Source: Pseudomonadota bacterium | GTDB taxonomy: Bacteria; Pseudomonadota; Alphaproteobacteria; Caulobacterales; Caulobacteraceae | Direction: 5' to 3' | Length of the DNA stretch: 15,385 nucleotides | Assembly (NCBI GenBank): GCA_023434265.1 | Contig: JAEYTA010000158.1 | Location: 1 to 15,385 of the forward strand | Part shown: one piece after another, positions 6,968 to 14,134 of the stretch | Layout: the number at the start of each line of letters is the position of its first letter | How positions within the stretch are numbered: the stretch's first letter is position 1 | Translations under genes and position numbers: made by a program | The notes under the pieces: model-generated | What the model was told of the DNA's origin: nothing | The model's input: only the letters and a program-made list of their open reading frames with translations | Database searches by the model: none

Positions 6968-6989
6968 ACCAGAATGGAAGGATCAACCG

Positions 6990-7820
6990 ATGGTCATGTC
7001 GGTGAACACCAACGTGGGCGCGCAAATCGCGCTCCAGAACCTGAACGCGACCAACGCCCAGCTGGCGACGACGCAGAACCGGATCAACACCGGCAAGTCT
7101 GTGGCCAACGCCAAGGACAACGGGGCCATCTGGGCGATCGCCCAGGGCCAACGAGCCGAAATCGGGGCGCTGAGCGCGGTGAAACAGTCGCTCGATCGCG
7201 GTGTCGCCGCTGTCGACGTGGCGCTGGCGGCGGGCGAGACGGTCTCCGACCTCTTGCTCCAGATGAAGGAGAAGGCTCTCGCGGCGACCGATGCGTCGCT
7301 CCTGACCGCGGCCCGCGCCGCCCTGAACGAGGATTTCGTCGCCCTGCGCGACCAGATCGCCTCGGTCACCTCCAACGCCGAATTCAACGGGGTCAACCTG
7401 CTGGAGACCGGCGCGACGGGTTTCCAGGCTCTGGCCAACGCCCAGGGCACGTCGACGCTCACCGTCGCCGCCGAAGTCATGGCTCTGGGCAGCGCCAACG
7501 TCACGGTCACGACGTCGCAGGCGATCGACACCCTGTCCGACGCGACGGCCGCCCTGTCGGCCGTCACGGCTTCCATCGATCTGGTCTCGGGCGCGCTGGC
7601 GCGTCTGGGCACGAAGTCGAAGGCGCTCTCGACCCACATCACCTTCGTCGGCAAGCTGACGGATGCGCTGGAGGCGGGAGTGGGCAACCTAGTCGACGCC
7701 GATCTGGCGAAGGAAAGCGCCAAGCTCCAGGCCCTGCAGACGAAGCAGCAGCTCGGGGTTCAGGCGCTGGGCATCGCCAACCAGACGCCGCAGCTGGTCC
7801 TGTCGCTGTTCCGCGGCTGA
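6990..7820 (+). CDS. Flagellin
   Basis: This 276-residue flagellin is the main filament subunit, exported by the flagellar type III system. The conserved N-terminal helices (SVNTNVGAQIALQNLNATNA, LATTQNRINTGKSVANAKDN) and C-terminal helices (AKLQALQTKQQLGVQALGIA, ending LVLSLFRG) are complete. The middle is short, as in Caulobacter flagellins, with many Ser/Thr residues that could be glycosylated. There is no cysteine. The ATG at 6990 has GGAAGGA 7 bases before it; a second ATG at 6996 would give the canonical MSVNTN start but has worse spacing. Upstream are a sigma-54 promoter and a folded leader, and flbT and flaF precede it. Caulobacterales usually have several flagellins; only one is visible here, so the paralogue name is left open. 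Confidence 0.97.
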   Translation: MVMSVNTNVGAQIALQNLNATNAQLATTQNRINTGKSVANAKDNGAIWAIAQGQRAEIGALSAVKQSLDRGVAAVDVALAAGETVSDLLLQMKEKALAATDASLLTAARAALNEDFVALRDQIASVTSNAEFNGVNLLETGATGFQALANAQGTSTLTVAAEVMALGSANVTVTTSQAIDTLSDATAALSAVTASIDLVSGALARLGTKSKALSTHITFVGKLTDALEAGVGNLVDADLAKESAKLQALQTKQQLGVQALGIANQTPQLVLSLFRG

Positions 7821-7838
7821 TTCACATCAGGCTCTCGC

Positions 7839-7870
7839 AGGCGCCGGGGAGGGAGACCTCTCCGGCGTCT
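7839..7870 (+). terminator. Terminator between flagellin and the convergent exoD-like gene
   Basis: AGGCGCCGGGGAG (7839-7851) pairs with CTCTCCGGCGTCT (7858-7870) over 13 pairs, including wobbles, with a GGAGAC loop. It starts 18 bases after the flagellin stop and lies between two convergent genes. The plus-strand tail (CGCGTTT) has only a short T-run. It may act for both strands. Confidence 0.6.
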
Positions 7871-7876
7871 CGCGTT

Positions 7877-8509
7877 TCAGCCAAGCCCGAACATCTGGAA
7901 GACGGTCGAAAAGGCGCGGCTGACCAACTCCCAGGCCAGCCAGATGAACACCCCGACGCCGGCGACGCCGAACCAGCCGATCAGGACCACCAGCCCGTCC
8001 CGTTGCATCAGGCCGAAGCCGAAGGTCGAGATGATCAGCGCCGGCACCAGGTTGCCGCCCCAGATCGGCAGCACGAGGATGGCCGCCATCGCCACCGTGG
8101 CGACGCCGATCAGCACCTCGGACACCTCGCTGGTCATCACCGGCAGGCGCGGCCGCGACAGCCGCTCCACCTTGCGCAGCCGCGGCAGCACCTTCTCGAC
8201 GCCATCGCGATAGGCGGAGCGCTCGATCCAGCGCTTCAGCGCCCAGCGCGGCAGCCACAGCTGGTCCATGCGGATGATCAGCTGCAGCCCCATCAACAGC
8301 AGCGGCGCGCCGAGCAGGGTGGTGGTGCCCGGGATGATGCCGATGGCGATGTTGAGCAGACCGAAGAACAGCATCAGCGCGCCGAAGCCGCGCTCGCCGA
8401 AGGCGTTGACCAGTTCGCCGAGATAGAGCTTCCGGTCGCCCTTGCGGCCGATGTCCTCGATCACCTGCGAGAAGGACCGGGTGTCGCTCTGATAGTCGTA
8501 GTCGGGCAT
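7877..8509 (-). CDS. ExoD-family membrane protein
   Basis: This 210-residue integral inner-membrane protein is of the ExoD (exopolysaccharide synthesis) family. ExoD affects exopolysaccharide production and alkaline tolerance in Sinorhizobium; its biochemical activity is unknown. A cytoplasmic N-terminus (FSQVIEDIGRKGDRKLYLGE) precedes a hydrophobic hairpin at about residues 41-79 (ALMLFFGLLNIAIGIIPG, TLLGAPLLLMGLQLII). A basic stretch and further helices follow at about 130-200 (LIGVATVAMAAILVLPIWGG, LVVLIGWFGVAGVGVFIWLA). This layout is typical of the family. The chosen start is the ATG at 8509, because the family begins shortly before the FSQVIEDI block. TTG 8566 or GTG 8554 would add up to 19 residues; none has a strong ribosome binding site. 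It may be last in a minus-strand series with the DUF3008 gene. Confidence 0.85.
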   Translation of the reverse strand: MPDYDYQSDTRSFSQVIEDIGRKGDRKLYLGELVNAFGERGFGALMLFFGLLNIAIGIIPGTTTLLGAPLLLMGLQLIIRMDQLWLPRWALKRWIERSAYRDGVEKVLPRLRKVERLSRPRLPVMTSEVSEVLIGVATVAMAAILVLPIWGGNLVPALIISTFGFGLMQRDGLVVLIGWFGVAGVGVFIWLAWELVSRAFSTVFQMFGLG

Positions 8510-8605
8510 CGCGGCGACGGCTCGGCTGGACAGGTGTGTCTGCGATCTAGGCACGTCGGTGTCCAAGCGCCACTTAACAAACGTCCATGCGGCCCGTCGG
8601 CCGGG

Positions 8606-8788
8606 TCAGTTGCGCACGTGCTCGGGTTTGCCCTTGCGCTTGGTGCTGGCCATCTTCTCCAGCTCCTTTTCGCTCATCGACATCATCGACTTCGACGCGC
8701 CCTGGAGCTCGGACTTGGGCGTGTCGCCGCGCTTGGCGGACAGGGCGGCGCCGGCGGCCTTTTGCTGGGCGGCGGATTTGGCGGGCAT
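8606..8788 (-). CDS. DUF3008 family small protein
   Basis: This 60-residue, very basic protein begins MPAKSAAQQKAAGAALSAKR and ends SEKELEKMASTKRKGKPEHV, the signature of the DUF3008 family found across proteobacteria. The function is unknown; size and charge would allow nucleic-acid or ribosome contact, but nothing proves it. There is no membrane segment and no cysteine. The ATG at 8788 has a strong GGAAGGAG ribosome binding site. It lies 49 bases after the small membrane protein gene and 96 bases before the ExoD-family start, all on the same strand, so a shared transcript is possible. Confidence 0.85.
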   Translation of the reverse strand: MPAKSAAQQKAAGAALSAKRGDTPKSELQGASKSMMSMSEKELEKMASTKRKGKPEHVRN

Positions 8789-8837
8789 GGCGGAACTCCT
8801 TCCGCAGCAGCAATCCGGCCGGCGCGATCCGGTTCCT

Positions 8838-9146
8838 TCAGGGACGCCAGACCGCCAGTGCGGCGCCGACGCCCGCTGCGCAGGCGACGATCTGGAGCCC
8901 TCGATACAACAGTAGCTGACGCCGGATGTGCACCGGCAGGCTTGGCGACGATTCCAGGACCTTCAGTCCCTGCTCGAACTTCTCCTGATCACCCTCTTCG
9001 GTTGGGTCGACGTCAGGCTCGAAGGCGGTCCCCGGCCGCCGAAGCCGCCGATGGGCGGCGCGGTTCAGCTCATTGGCGAGCAGGGTCGACCATGCGCCGG
9101 CGCCGACGCTCACGAAGATCAGGCCGATGCCGAAAAGGAGGCTCAT
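8838..9146 (-). CDS. Small two-helix membrane protein
   Basis: This 102-residue protein has hydrophobic segments at both ends: LFGIGLIFVSVGAGAWSTLL at about residues 4-23, and LQIVACAAGVGAALAVW near the C-terminus. Between them is a charged section (FEPDVDPTEEGDQEKFEQGL, then HIRRQLLLYRG). It should sit in the inner membrane with both ends on the same side. I do not recognise the family. The ATG at 9146 overlaps the ivd stop in an ATGA arrangement, which indicates translational coupling to ivd. No direct link to leucine breakdown can be read from the sequence. Confidence 0.7.
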   Translation of the reverse strand: MSLLFGIGLIFVSVGAGAWSTLLANELNRAAHRRLRRPGTAFEPDVDPTEEGDQEKFEQGLKVLESSPSLPVHIRRQLLLYRGLQIVACAAGVGAALAVWRP

Positions 9147-10306
9147 CCACCCAGCAGCTCCCGTCCGATCAGGAAGCGGCGGATTTCGTTGGTGCCCGCC
9201 CCGATGTCGTACAGCTTGGCGTCGCGGACCAGCCGCTCGACAGGCCATTCCTTGGTGTAGCCGGCCCCGCCGAGGGCCTGCACGGCCTCCAGTGAGACCT
9301 TCACCGCGTTCTCGGAGGCCAGCAGGATCGCGCCGGCCGCGTCGTAGCGCGTCGTCTTGCCGGCGTCGCAGGCGCGGGCGACGGCGTAGACGTAGGCGCG
9401 GGCCGAATTCAGCGCCACGTACATGTCGGCCACCTTGGCCTGCATCAGCTGGAAGCTGCCGATCGGCTTGCCGAACTGCTTGCGCTCGCGGACGTAGGGC
9501 AGGACCACGTCCAGCGCGGCCTGCATGATGCCCAGCGGCCCGGCCGACAGCACCGCCCGTTCGTAGTCGAGGCCGGACATCAGCACCGCCGCGCCGCGAC
9601 CCTCGCCGCCCATGATGTTCTCTTCCGGGACCTCGCAGTCCTCGAACACCAGCTCGGCGGTGTCCGAGCCGCGCATGCCCATCTTGTCCAGCTTCTTGGA
9701 GACGCTGAACCCCTTCATGCCCTTCTCGATGAGGAAGGCGGTGACCCCGCCGGTGCCGTCGCCGGTGCGGGCGTAGACCACCAGGGTGTCGGCCGAGGGC
9801 GCGTTGGTGATCCAGAACTTGGTCCCGTTCAGGACGTAGCGGTCGCCCTTCTTCTCGGCGCGGGTGCGCATCGACATCACGTCCGAGCCCGAGCCGGCCT
9901 CCGACATGGCCAGCGAGCCGACGTGCTCGCCCGAGATGAGCTTCGGCAGATAGCGGCGCTTCTGCTCCTCGGTGCCCCAGCGGCGGATCTGGTTGACGCA
10001 GAGGTTGGAATGGGCCCCGTAGCTGAGGCCGATCGAGGCCGAGGCGCGCGACACCTCCTCCATGGCCACCACGTGCTCGAGGTAGCCGAGGCCGAGGCCG
10101 CCGTAGTTCTCCTCCACCGTGATCCCGTGCAGGCCCAGCTCGCCCATTTCGGGCCACAGCTCGCGGCGGAACTGGTTCTTTTCGTCGATCTCGGCGGCCA
10201 GCGGCGCCAGCCGGTCGGCGGCCCATCGGGCGGTGGTCTCGCGAATGGCGTCGGCCGTCTCGCCGAGGCCGAATTCCATCGATTGGGGGGCGTTGGGAAT
10301 GCTCAT
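9143..10306 (-). CDS. ivd: Isovaleryl-CoA dehydrogenase
   Basis: This FAD enzyme oxidises isovaleryl-CoA to 3-methylcrotonyl-CoA in leucine breakdown and passes electrons to ETF. The 387-residue length is normal. The LSYGAHSNLCVNQI block (94-107) is characteristic of this branch of the acyl-CoA dehydrogenases. The catalytic base is Glu249 in GLDYERAVLSAGP, where isovaleryl-CoA dehydrogenases place it. The position used by most other family members, in DIGAGTNEIRR, carries Ala370 instead of Glu. Together these make the assignment firm. FAD and substrate motifs (LAMSEAGSGSDV, GTKFWITNA) are intact. The ATG at 10306 has no clear ribosome binding site; a GC-rich hairpin (10311-10330) sits just upstream. 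The other leucine genes (liuB-D) are not adjacent. Confidence 0.95.
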   Translation of the reverse strand: MSIPNAPQSMEFGLGETADAIRETTARWAADRLAPLAAEIDEKNQFRRELWPEMGELGLHGITVEENYGGLGLGYLEHVVAMEEVSRASASIGLSYGAHSNLCVNQIRRWGTEEQKRRYLPKLISGEHVGSLAMSEAGSGSDVMSMRTRAEKKGDRYVLNGTKFWITNAPSADTLVVYARTGDGTGGVTAFLIEKGMKGFSVSKKLDKMGMRGSDTAELVFEDCEVPEENIMGGEGRGAAVLMSGLDYERAVLSAGPLGIMQAALDVVLPYVRERKQFGKPIGSFQLMQAKVADMYVALNSARAYVYAVARACDAGKTTRYDAAGAILLASENAVKVSLEAVQALGGAGYTKEWPVERLVRDAKLYDIGAGTNEIRRFLIGRELLGG

Positions 10307-10310
10307 GACG

Positions 10311-10330
10311 GCGGGCGTAGCACCGCCCGC
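10311..10330 (-). terminator. GC hairpin between the lysozyme-like gene and ivd
   Basis: GCGGGCG (10311-10317) and CGCCCGC (10324-10330) form a perfect 7-bp stem with a six-base loop. It follows the stop of the upstream lysozyme gene by 13 bases and ends 4 bases before the ivd ATG. There is no T-run, so it may be a weak terminator, or a structure that limits ivd translation, given that ivd lacks a clear ribosome binding site. Confidence 0.35.
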
Positions 10331-10343
10331 GCGTCCGGCAAAG

Positions 10344-11672
10344 TCAGTCGCGCCGCCCCCAGCGCCGGTACAGGTTCCACGAGGAGACCCCGACGCAGAT
10401 CAGGCCGATCCCGGCCAGCACCCAGCCGATGATGGTGAAGTCGCCGATGAAGGAATCGTCGGTCATCGCCTTGCGGAACGAGGCGGCCGAGGCGGCGCAG
10501 GCGCCGAGCCCCACCAGGCCCATGATCAGGAAGGCGCCGGTCTCGCCCCGGTCGAAGCGCCCGGCGGCGGCCGGTCCGCTCTCGTGGCGCAGCACAGACA
10601 GCGGCGCCTCGTCGTCGAAAAGTTCGCTGCTGTCGGCCTCGGAGGCCGGGCGCTGTTCCGGACCCCAGGCCGGCCGGTCCTCCGGCGGGAAGTCGGCCTC
10701 GACGGCGGGCGTCAGGACGAGCGGCTCCTCCATCGGGGGGAAGGGCGACGGGCCGGGCTCGGGCGGCAGCAGGGGCACGACCGGTTCGACCGCCTCGGGC
10801 GGCGCCTCGGCGCGCGCCTGCTCCGGCGCCGCCTCAGGCGCGGCAGGAGTTGGTTCGGGCGGAGTCGAGGCCGCCGGCTCAATGGGAGCTGGCGCGACCG
10901 CCTCGGGTTCGCGCCGGACCGTGGGCTCCAGAGGGGGAAATCCGGGCAGCGGGCCCGTCGTCACGGCGCCGTAGGGGGAGAACCGCTGGTGCACCGAGGT
11001 CGGGCCGGGGCGCTGGAAGGCGGGCTCCTGCGGGGCCCAGCCGGTGAAGTTCGGGACGACCGCCGCCTCGACAGGCGGCGGCGTCGGCGCCGGTTCCGCG
11101 ACGGCCTCTCCCAGAAGGGCGGCGACGGCGGCGGCGCGGGCGTCCGCGGCGGGCGGCGCCGGCGTGGGAACCTGCGGCGGGGGCAGGGGGGCGGCCAGCA
11201 GGTCGGCGAGGTGGACCGGCGCGGCGGGGTCGGCGACGAACAGGGCCCGTTCGGCGGCGCGCCGGCGCAGAGCGGTGTCGGGGGCCGGCGGCTCGGGCCA
11301 ACCGATCAGGGCGTCGGCGGCCTCGCCCGCGCGCCCGGCGTTCAGACGCTGCAGCACGTCCGAGGCCAGGAAGCGCTCGATCCCCACCGACACGGCGAAG
11401 CTGGCGAGGGCGTCGAACTGGTGCTGGTTCAGCGGAACCGCGACCTGTTCGTTGAGCGCCTTGACCACCGGCAGCAGGTCGTACTGGAGCAGCAGTTCGG
11501 CGTCCTGCTCTCCCACCGTCAGGCCTTCCCGGGCCGAGGCGGTGTGGCCGTAGCCGATCGTCCAGCGGCCGTCCTCGTCCCGCACCGCGCGCGGCCGGAA
11601 GCCCTCGAAACTCTTGATCAGGACGATCCCTTCGCGGGAGACCTTCAGACGGGACCTGCGCGTGTCGGACAC
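10344..11672 (-). CDS. GH24 lysozyme domain with long linker and two C-terminal membrane helices
   Basis: This 442-residue protein begins with a T4-type (GH24) muramidase domain at about residues 10-150. The catalytic triad matches T4 lysozyme spacing exactly: Glu23, then 8 residues, Asp32, then 5 residues, Thr38 (FEGFRPRAVRDEDGRWTIGY). GH24 enzymes cut the MurNAc-GlcNAc bond of peptidoglycan. A low-complexity Pro/Ala/Glu linker of about 220 residues follows. Two membrane helices come near the end (AFLIMGLVGLGACAASAASF and IIGWVLAGIGLICVGVSSW), with a basic tail. There is no signal peptide at the N-terminus. The start is a GTG at 11672 (VSDTRRSRLK), with only a weak GGGT before it; the open frame extends further upstream as an mgtE shadow. 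No phage genes are nearby. Its role in wall remodelling is likely but unproven. Confidence 0.82.
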   Translation of the reverse strand: MSDTRRSRLKVSREGIVLIKSFEGFRPRAVRDEDGRWTIGYGHTASAREGLTVGEQDAELLLQYDLLPVVKALNEQVAVPLNQHQFDALASFAVSVGIERFLASDVLQRLNAGRAGEAADALIGWPEPPAPDTALRRRAAERALFVADPAAPVHLADLLAAPLPPPQVPTPAPPAADARAAAVAALLGEAVAEPAPTPPPVEAAVVPNFTGWAPQEPAFQRPGPTSVHQRFSPYGAVTTGPLPGFPPLEPTVRREPEAVAPAPIEPAASTPPEPTPAAPEAAPEQARAEAPPEAVEPVVPLLPPEPGPSPFPPMEEPLVLTPAVEADFPPEDRPAWGPEQRPASEADSSELFDDEAPLSVLRHESGPAAAGRFDRGETGAFLIMGLVGLGACAASAASFRKAMTDDSFIGDFTIIGWVLAGIGLICVGVSSWNLYRRWGRRD

Positions 11673-11737
11673 CGGATTGACCCAAATCGAGACGGAAACG
11701 CTCGCTCGTGGGGAGAACCAGCAAGCCCCGCGCCGGT

Positions 11738-13147
11738 CTAGAGCAGCACCAGCGTCGCCAGGCCGAGGAAGATCAGGAAGCCGAAGAAGTCCGTCGTGGC
11801 CGTGACGAACACCGCCGAGGACACCGCCGGGTCGAACTTCAGCCGCGACAGGGTCAGCGGCGTCAGCACCCCGACCGTCGCCGCCACCATCAGGTTCAGC
11901 ACCATGGCGGCGGCGATCACCGCCCCGATGCGCCAGTCGCCGGACCAGAAGCCGGCCGCCACCCCGATGAGGGGAGCCAGCAGCAGCCCGTTGGCCAGGC
12001 CGACGACCAGTTCGCGCCAGAAGGTGCGGTTGGCGTTGGAGCTGTTCAGCTCGCGGGTGGCCAGCGCCCGCACCGTCACGGTCAGGGCCTGGGTGCCGGC
12101 GTTGCCGCCGATGGCCGAGACGATCGGCATCAGGATGGCCAGGGCCACGATCTGTTCGATGGTCGCCCCGAACCACGAGATGACCATGGCCCCCAGCACG
12201 GCGGTGCCGAGGTTGATCGCCAGCCACGGCACGCGGCCGCGCACGATCTCGGGCACCGAGGAGCCGCGGTCCTCGTCGGCCACGCCGGCCAGACGCAGGA
12301 TGTCCTCGCGGTTCTCCTCCTGGATGATGTTGACGATGTCGTCGACGGTCACCTGGCCGACCAGCCGCCCCGCCGAGTCGATCACCGGAGCCGAGATCAG
12401 GTGGTACTTCTCGAAGATGTAGGCGACCTCTTCCTGGTCCTGGTCGACGGCAATCTCGTTGACCGGGTCCATGATCTCGGTCAGCGGCGTGGTCCGCGGC
12501 GTGCGCAGCAGCCGGCTGACCGGCACCCCGCCCACGGGGCGGTTCAGCGGGTCGACCACATAGATGTCGAAGAACAGCTCGGGCAGTTCCTCGCCCTGCT
12601 TGCGGATATGGTCGATGGTGTCGCCGACGTTCCAGAACGCCGGCGCGGCCATCACCTCGCGCTGCATCAGGCGGCCGGCGGAGTCCTCGGCGTAGCCCAG
12701 CGAGCTCTCGATGGCCGCCCGGTCGACCTCGGGCATGGCCGCCAGCACCTTCTCGCGCTGGTCGTCCTCCAGATCCTCGACCACCGCCGCGGCGTCGTCC
12801 GAGTCGAGCTCCTGCAGGGCCTCGGCCAGGGTCAGGTGCGGGACGCGCTCCAGCACCTCCTCGCGGATGCCGTCGTCCAGCTCCGGCAGGGTCTCGGCCA
12901 GCAGGTCGGGCGGCAGCCACAGGGTGACCACGGCGCGATGCTCGGCGGTCAGGAAGCCCATCAGGTCGGCGACGTCGGCCGGGTGCAGGTCCTCGAGCAG
13001 ACCGCGCAGCTTCAGCCCCTCGCCGTCGTCGGCGGCGTCGACGACCTTTTCGACGAAGGTCGGCGTCAGGACGTAGTCCTCGTCCAGCGCCGCGTGCTCG
13101 ATGTCGGCGTCTTCGGGCGGCAGGGGAGCGGTTGCGGTGGTGCTCAC
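11738..13147 (-). CDS. mgtE: Magnesium transporter MgtE
   Basis: MgtE is a dimeric inner-membrane Mg2+ channel gated by its cytoplasmic domains. The 469-residue layout is classical. An acidic N-terminal helical domain (about 30-160, rich in Asp/Glu that sense Mg2+) comes first. A CBS pair follows at about 162-285 (FFDIYVVDPLNRPVGGVPVS, SAPVIDSAGRLVGQVTVDD). The membrane part spans about 310-469 with LMPIVSAIGGNAGTQAL and the ion-selecting Asp453 in VTATTDFFGF, the counterpart of Asp432 in Thermus MgtE. The start is GTG at 13147, supported by AGGGAGG 7 bases upstream. The lysozyme gene follows after 65 bases on the same strand. A tRNA-Leu gene and a palindrome lie upstream. Confidence 0.96.
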   Translation of the reverse strand: MSTTATAPLPPEDADIEHAALDEDYVLTPTFVEKVVDAADDGEGLKLRGLLEDLHPADVADLMGFLTAEHRAVVTLWLPPDLLAETLPELDDGIREEVLERVPHLTLAEALQELDSDDAAAVVEDLEDDQREKVLAAMPEVDRAAIESSLGYAEDSAGRLMQREVMAAPAFWNVGDTIDHIRKQGEELPELFFDIYVVDPLNRPVGGVPVSRLLRTPRTTPLTEIMDPVNEIAVDQDQEEVAYIFEKYHLISAPVIDSAGRLVGQVTVDDIVNIIQEENREDILRLAGVADEDRGSSVPEIVRGRVPWLAINLGTAVLGAMVISWFGATIEQIVALAILMPIVSAIGGNAGTQALTVTVRALATRELNSSNANRTFWRELVVGLANGLLLAPLIGVAAGFWSGDWRIGAVIAAAMVLNLMVAATVGVLTPLTLSRLKFDPAVSSAVFVTATTDFFGFLIFLGLATLVLL

Positions 13148-13178
13148 GCGTCGGCCTCCCTGTCTGTCAGATCAGCGC

Positions 13179-13238
13179 ATCCTGCGTCGCCCTTCGGCTC
13201 CGATGCAATCCTGCGAAGCCCGAAGGGCGAAGCAGGAT
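13179..13238. repeat. REP-like nested palindrome next to tRNA-Leu
   Basis: The 17-base arm at 13181-13197 (CCTGCGTCGCCCTTCGG) pairs with 13220-13236 at 16 of 17 positions. Nested inside, ATCCTGC (13208-13214) and GCAGGAT (13232-13238) enclose GCCC-GAA-GGGC. The ATCCTGC unit thus appears three times, once inverted. It begins exactly at the encoded CCA end of the tRNA. It may serve as tRNA 3' processing signal or terminator, but with no T-run and this symmetry it looks more like a dispersed REP-type element. Confidence 0.6.
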
Positions 13239-13322
13239 GGTGCGGTCGAGAAGACTCGAACTTCCACGGGTTGCCCCACAGCGACCTCAACGCTGCGCGT
13301 CTACCAATTCCGCCACGACCGC
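13238..13322 (-). tRNA. tRNA-Leu (anticodon GAG)
   Basis: The 85-base minus-strand sequence folds as a class II tRNA. A 7-bp acceptor stem is formed by GCGGTCG and CGACCGC. The D-arm region is GGCGGAATTGGTAGACGCG. The anticodon arm is CAGCG-TTGAGGT-CGCTG with anticodon GAG. A long variable arm follows (TGGGGCAACCCG), then the T-arm with GTTCGAGTC. The 3' CCA is encoded. GAG reads CUC and CUU leucine codons, CUC being frequent in this high-GC genome. A possible -10 (GCTATCAG on the minus strand) lies about 20 bases upstream, without a clear -35. Confidence 0.98.
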
Positions 13323-13382
13323 TCGCATCGGAGGGGGGCTGATAGCGGAGGCGGAGGCGGAAGGGAAGGGGCTGTTTGCGGC

Positions 13383-14105
13383 CTACGGCGCGAGCGGCGG
13401 ATCGCCGGCGGCGGTCGGCCCGAACAGGCGGTGGAAATGGGTGCGCAGCGCCGCGTCGGCCTCGTCCAGCGTCGCCGGCACGCCGAGATCGACCAGGCTG
13501 GTCACCCCGTGCTCCTGGATGCCGCACGGCACGATGCCCGCGAAGTGGGACAGGTCCGGCTCCACGTTCAGGGCGACGCCGTGAAAGCTGACCCAGCGGC
13601 GCACCTTGACCCCGATGGCGGCGATCTTGTCCTCGCGCGCCCAGCCCGGCCCCTTGCGTTCGACCCACACGCCGACGCGGCCCTCGCGCACGTCGGCGGG
13701 GACGCCGAACTCGCCGAGGGCCCCGATCAGCCACGCCTCCAGCCCGCGCACGAAGGCGCGCACGTCGCGGCCGCGCTGGTTCAGGTCCAGCATGACGTAG
13801 GCCACCCGCTGTCCGGGCCCATGGTAGGTGAACTGACCCCCGCGGCCGCTGCGGTGGACCGGGAAACGACCGGGGTCGAGCAGGTCGGCGTCCTTCGAGG
13901 AGACGCCGGCGGTGTAGAGCGGCGGGTGCTCAAGCAGCCAGACCAGCTCCGGGGCGCGGCCCTCGGCGATGGCCGCGGCGCGCGCCTCCATGGCCGCCAC
14001 CGCCTCGGTGTAGCCGGCCCGGCCGGGGGAGACGGCCCACTCCACCGCCTGGCCGTCGGCCCGGAGCAGCTTCGCCGTCGATTCGCTTAAGGTTGGGGAA
14101 ACCAT
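13383..14105 (-). CDS. lipB: Octanoyl-[ACP]:protein N-octanoyltransferase (LipB)
   Basis: LipB moves octanoate from acyl carrier protein to a lysine on lipoate-dependent enzymes such as pyruvate dehydrogenase; LipA then inserts sulfur. The 240-residue length is typical. The active-site Cys194 in GIVPCGIQEHGVTSL and its partner Lys160 in DKIAAIGVKV are present, along with the RGGQFTYHGPGQ substrate loop (88-99) and VSFHGVALN (172-180). The ATG at 14105 has TTGGAG 7 bases before it. It is head to head with the FliN-like gene, with only 29 bases between the chosen starts, so the promoters must overlap the opposite gene or be very compact. lipA is not visible in this window. Confidence 0.96.
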   Translation of the reverse strand: MVSPTLSESTAKLLRADGQAVEWAVSPGRAGYTEAVAAMEARAAAIAEGRAPELVWLLEHPPLYTAGVSSKDADLLDPGRFPVHRSGRGGQFTYHGPGQRVAYVMLDLNQRGRDVRAFVRGLEAWLIGALGEFGVPADVREGRVGVWVERKGPGWAREDKIAAIGVKVRRWVSFHGVALNVEPDLSHFAGIVPCGIQEHGVTSLVDLGVPATLDEADAALRTHFHRLFGPTAAGDPPLAP

Positions 14106-14134
14106 GACGCTCCAATGTGGGGACCGGGAGCGCC

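Noticed and set aside
6923..9295. A 790-codon plus-strand open frame
   Set aside because: It overlaps flagellin in another frame and then lies antisense to the exoD-like, DUF3008 and membrane-protein genes. The composition is typical of a shadow frame.
10344..11672. Prophage endolysin, implying a prophage remnant
   Set aside because: There are no holin, spanin, tail, capsid, integrase or attachment signals nearby. The neighbours are housekeeping genes, and the C-terminal membrane anchor is unlike a soluble phage endolysin.
11673..12920. Upstream extension of the GH24 lysozyme frame
   Set aside because: The frame stays open through mgtE, but that part is low-complexity Arg/Gly-rich shadow sequence. 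The lysozyme domain begins just after the GTG at 11672.
13179..13322. Integration (att) site of a genomic island at tRNA-Leu
   Set aside because: No integrase gene and no repeated tRNA 3' end are visible in the window. Only a local palindrome adjoins the tRNA.
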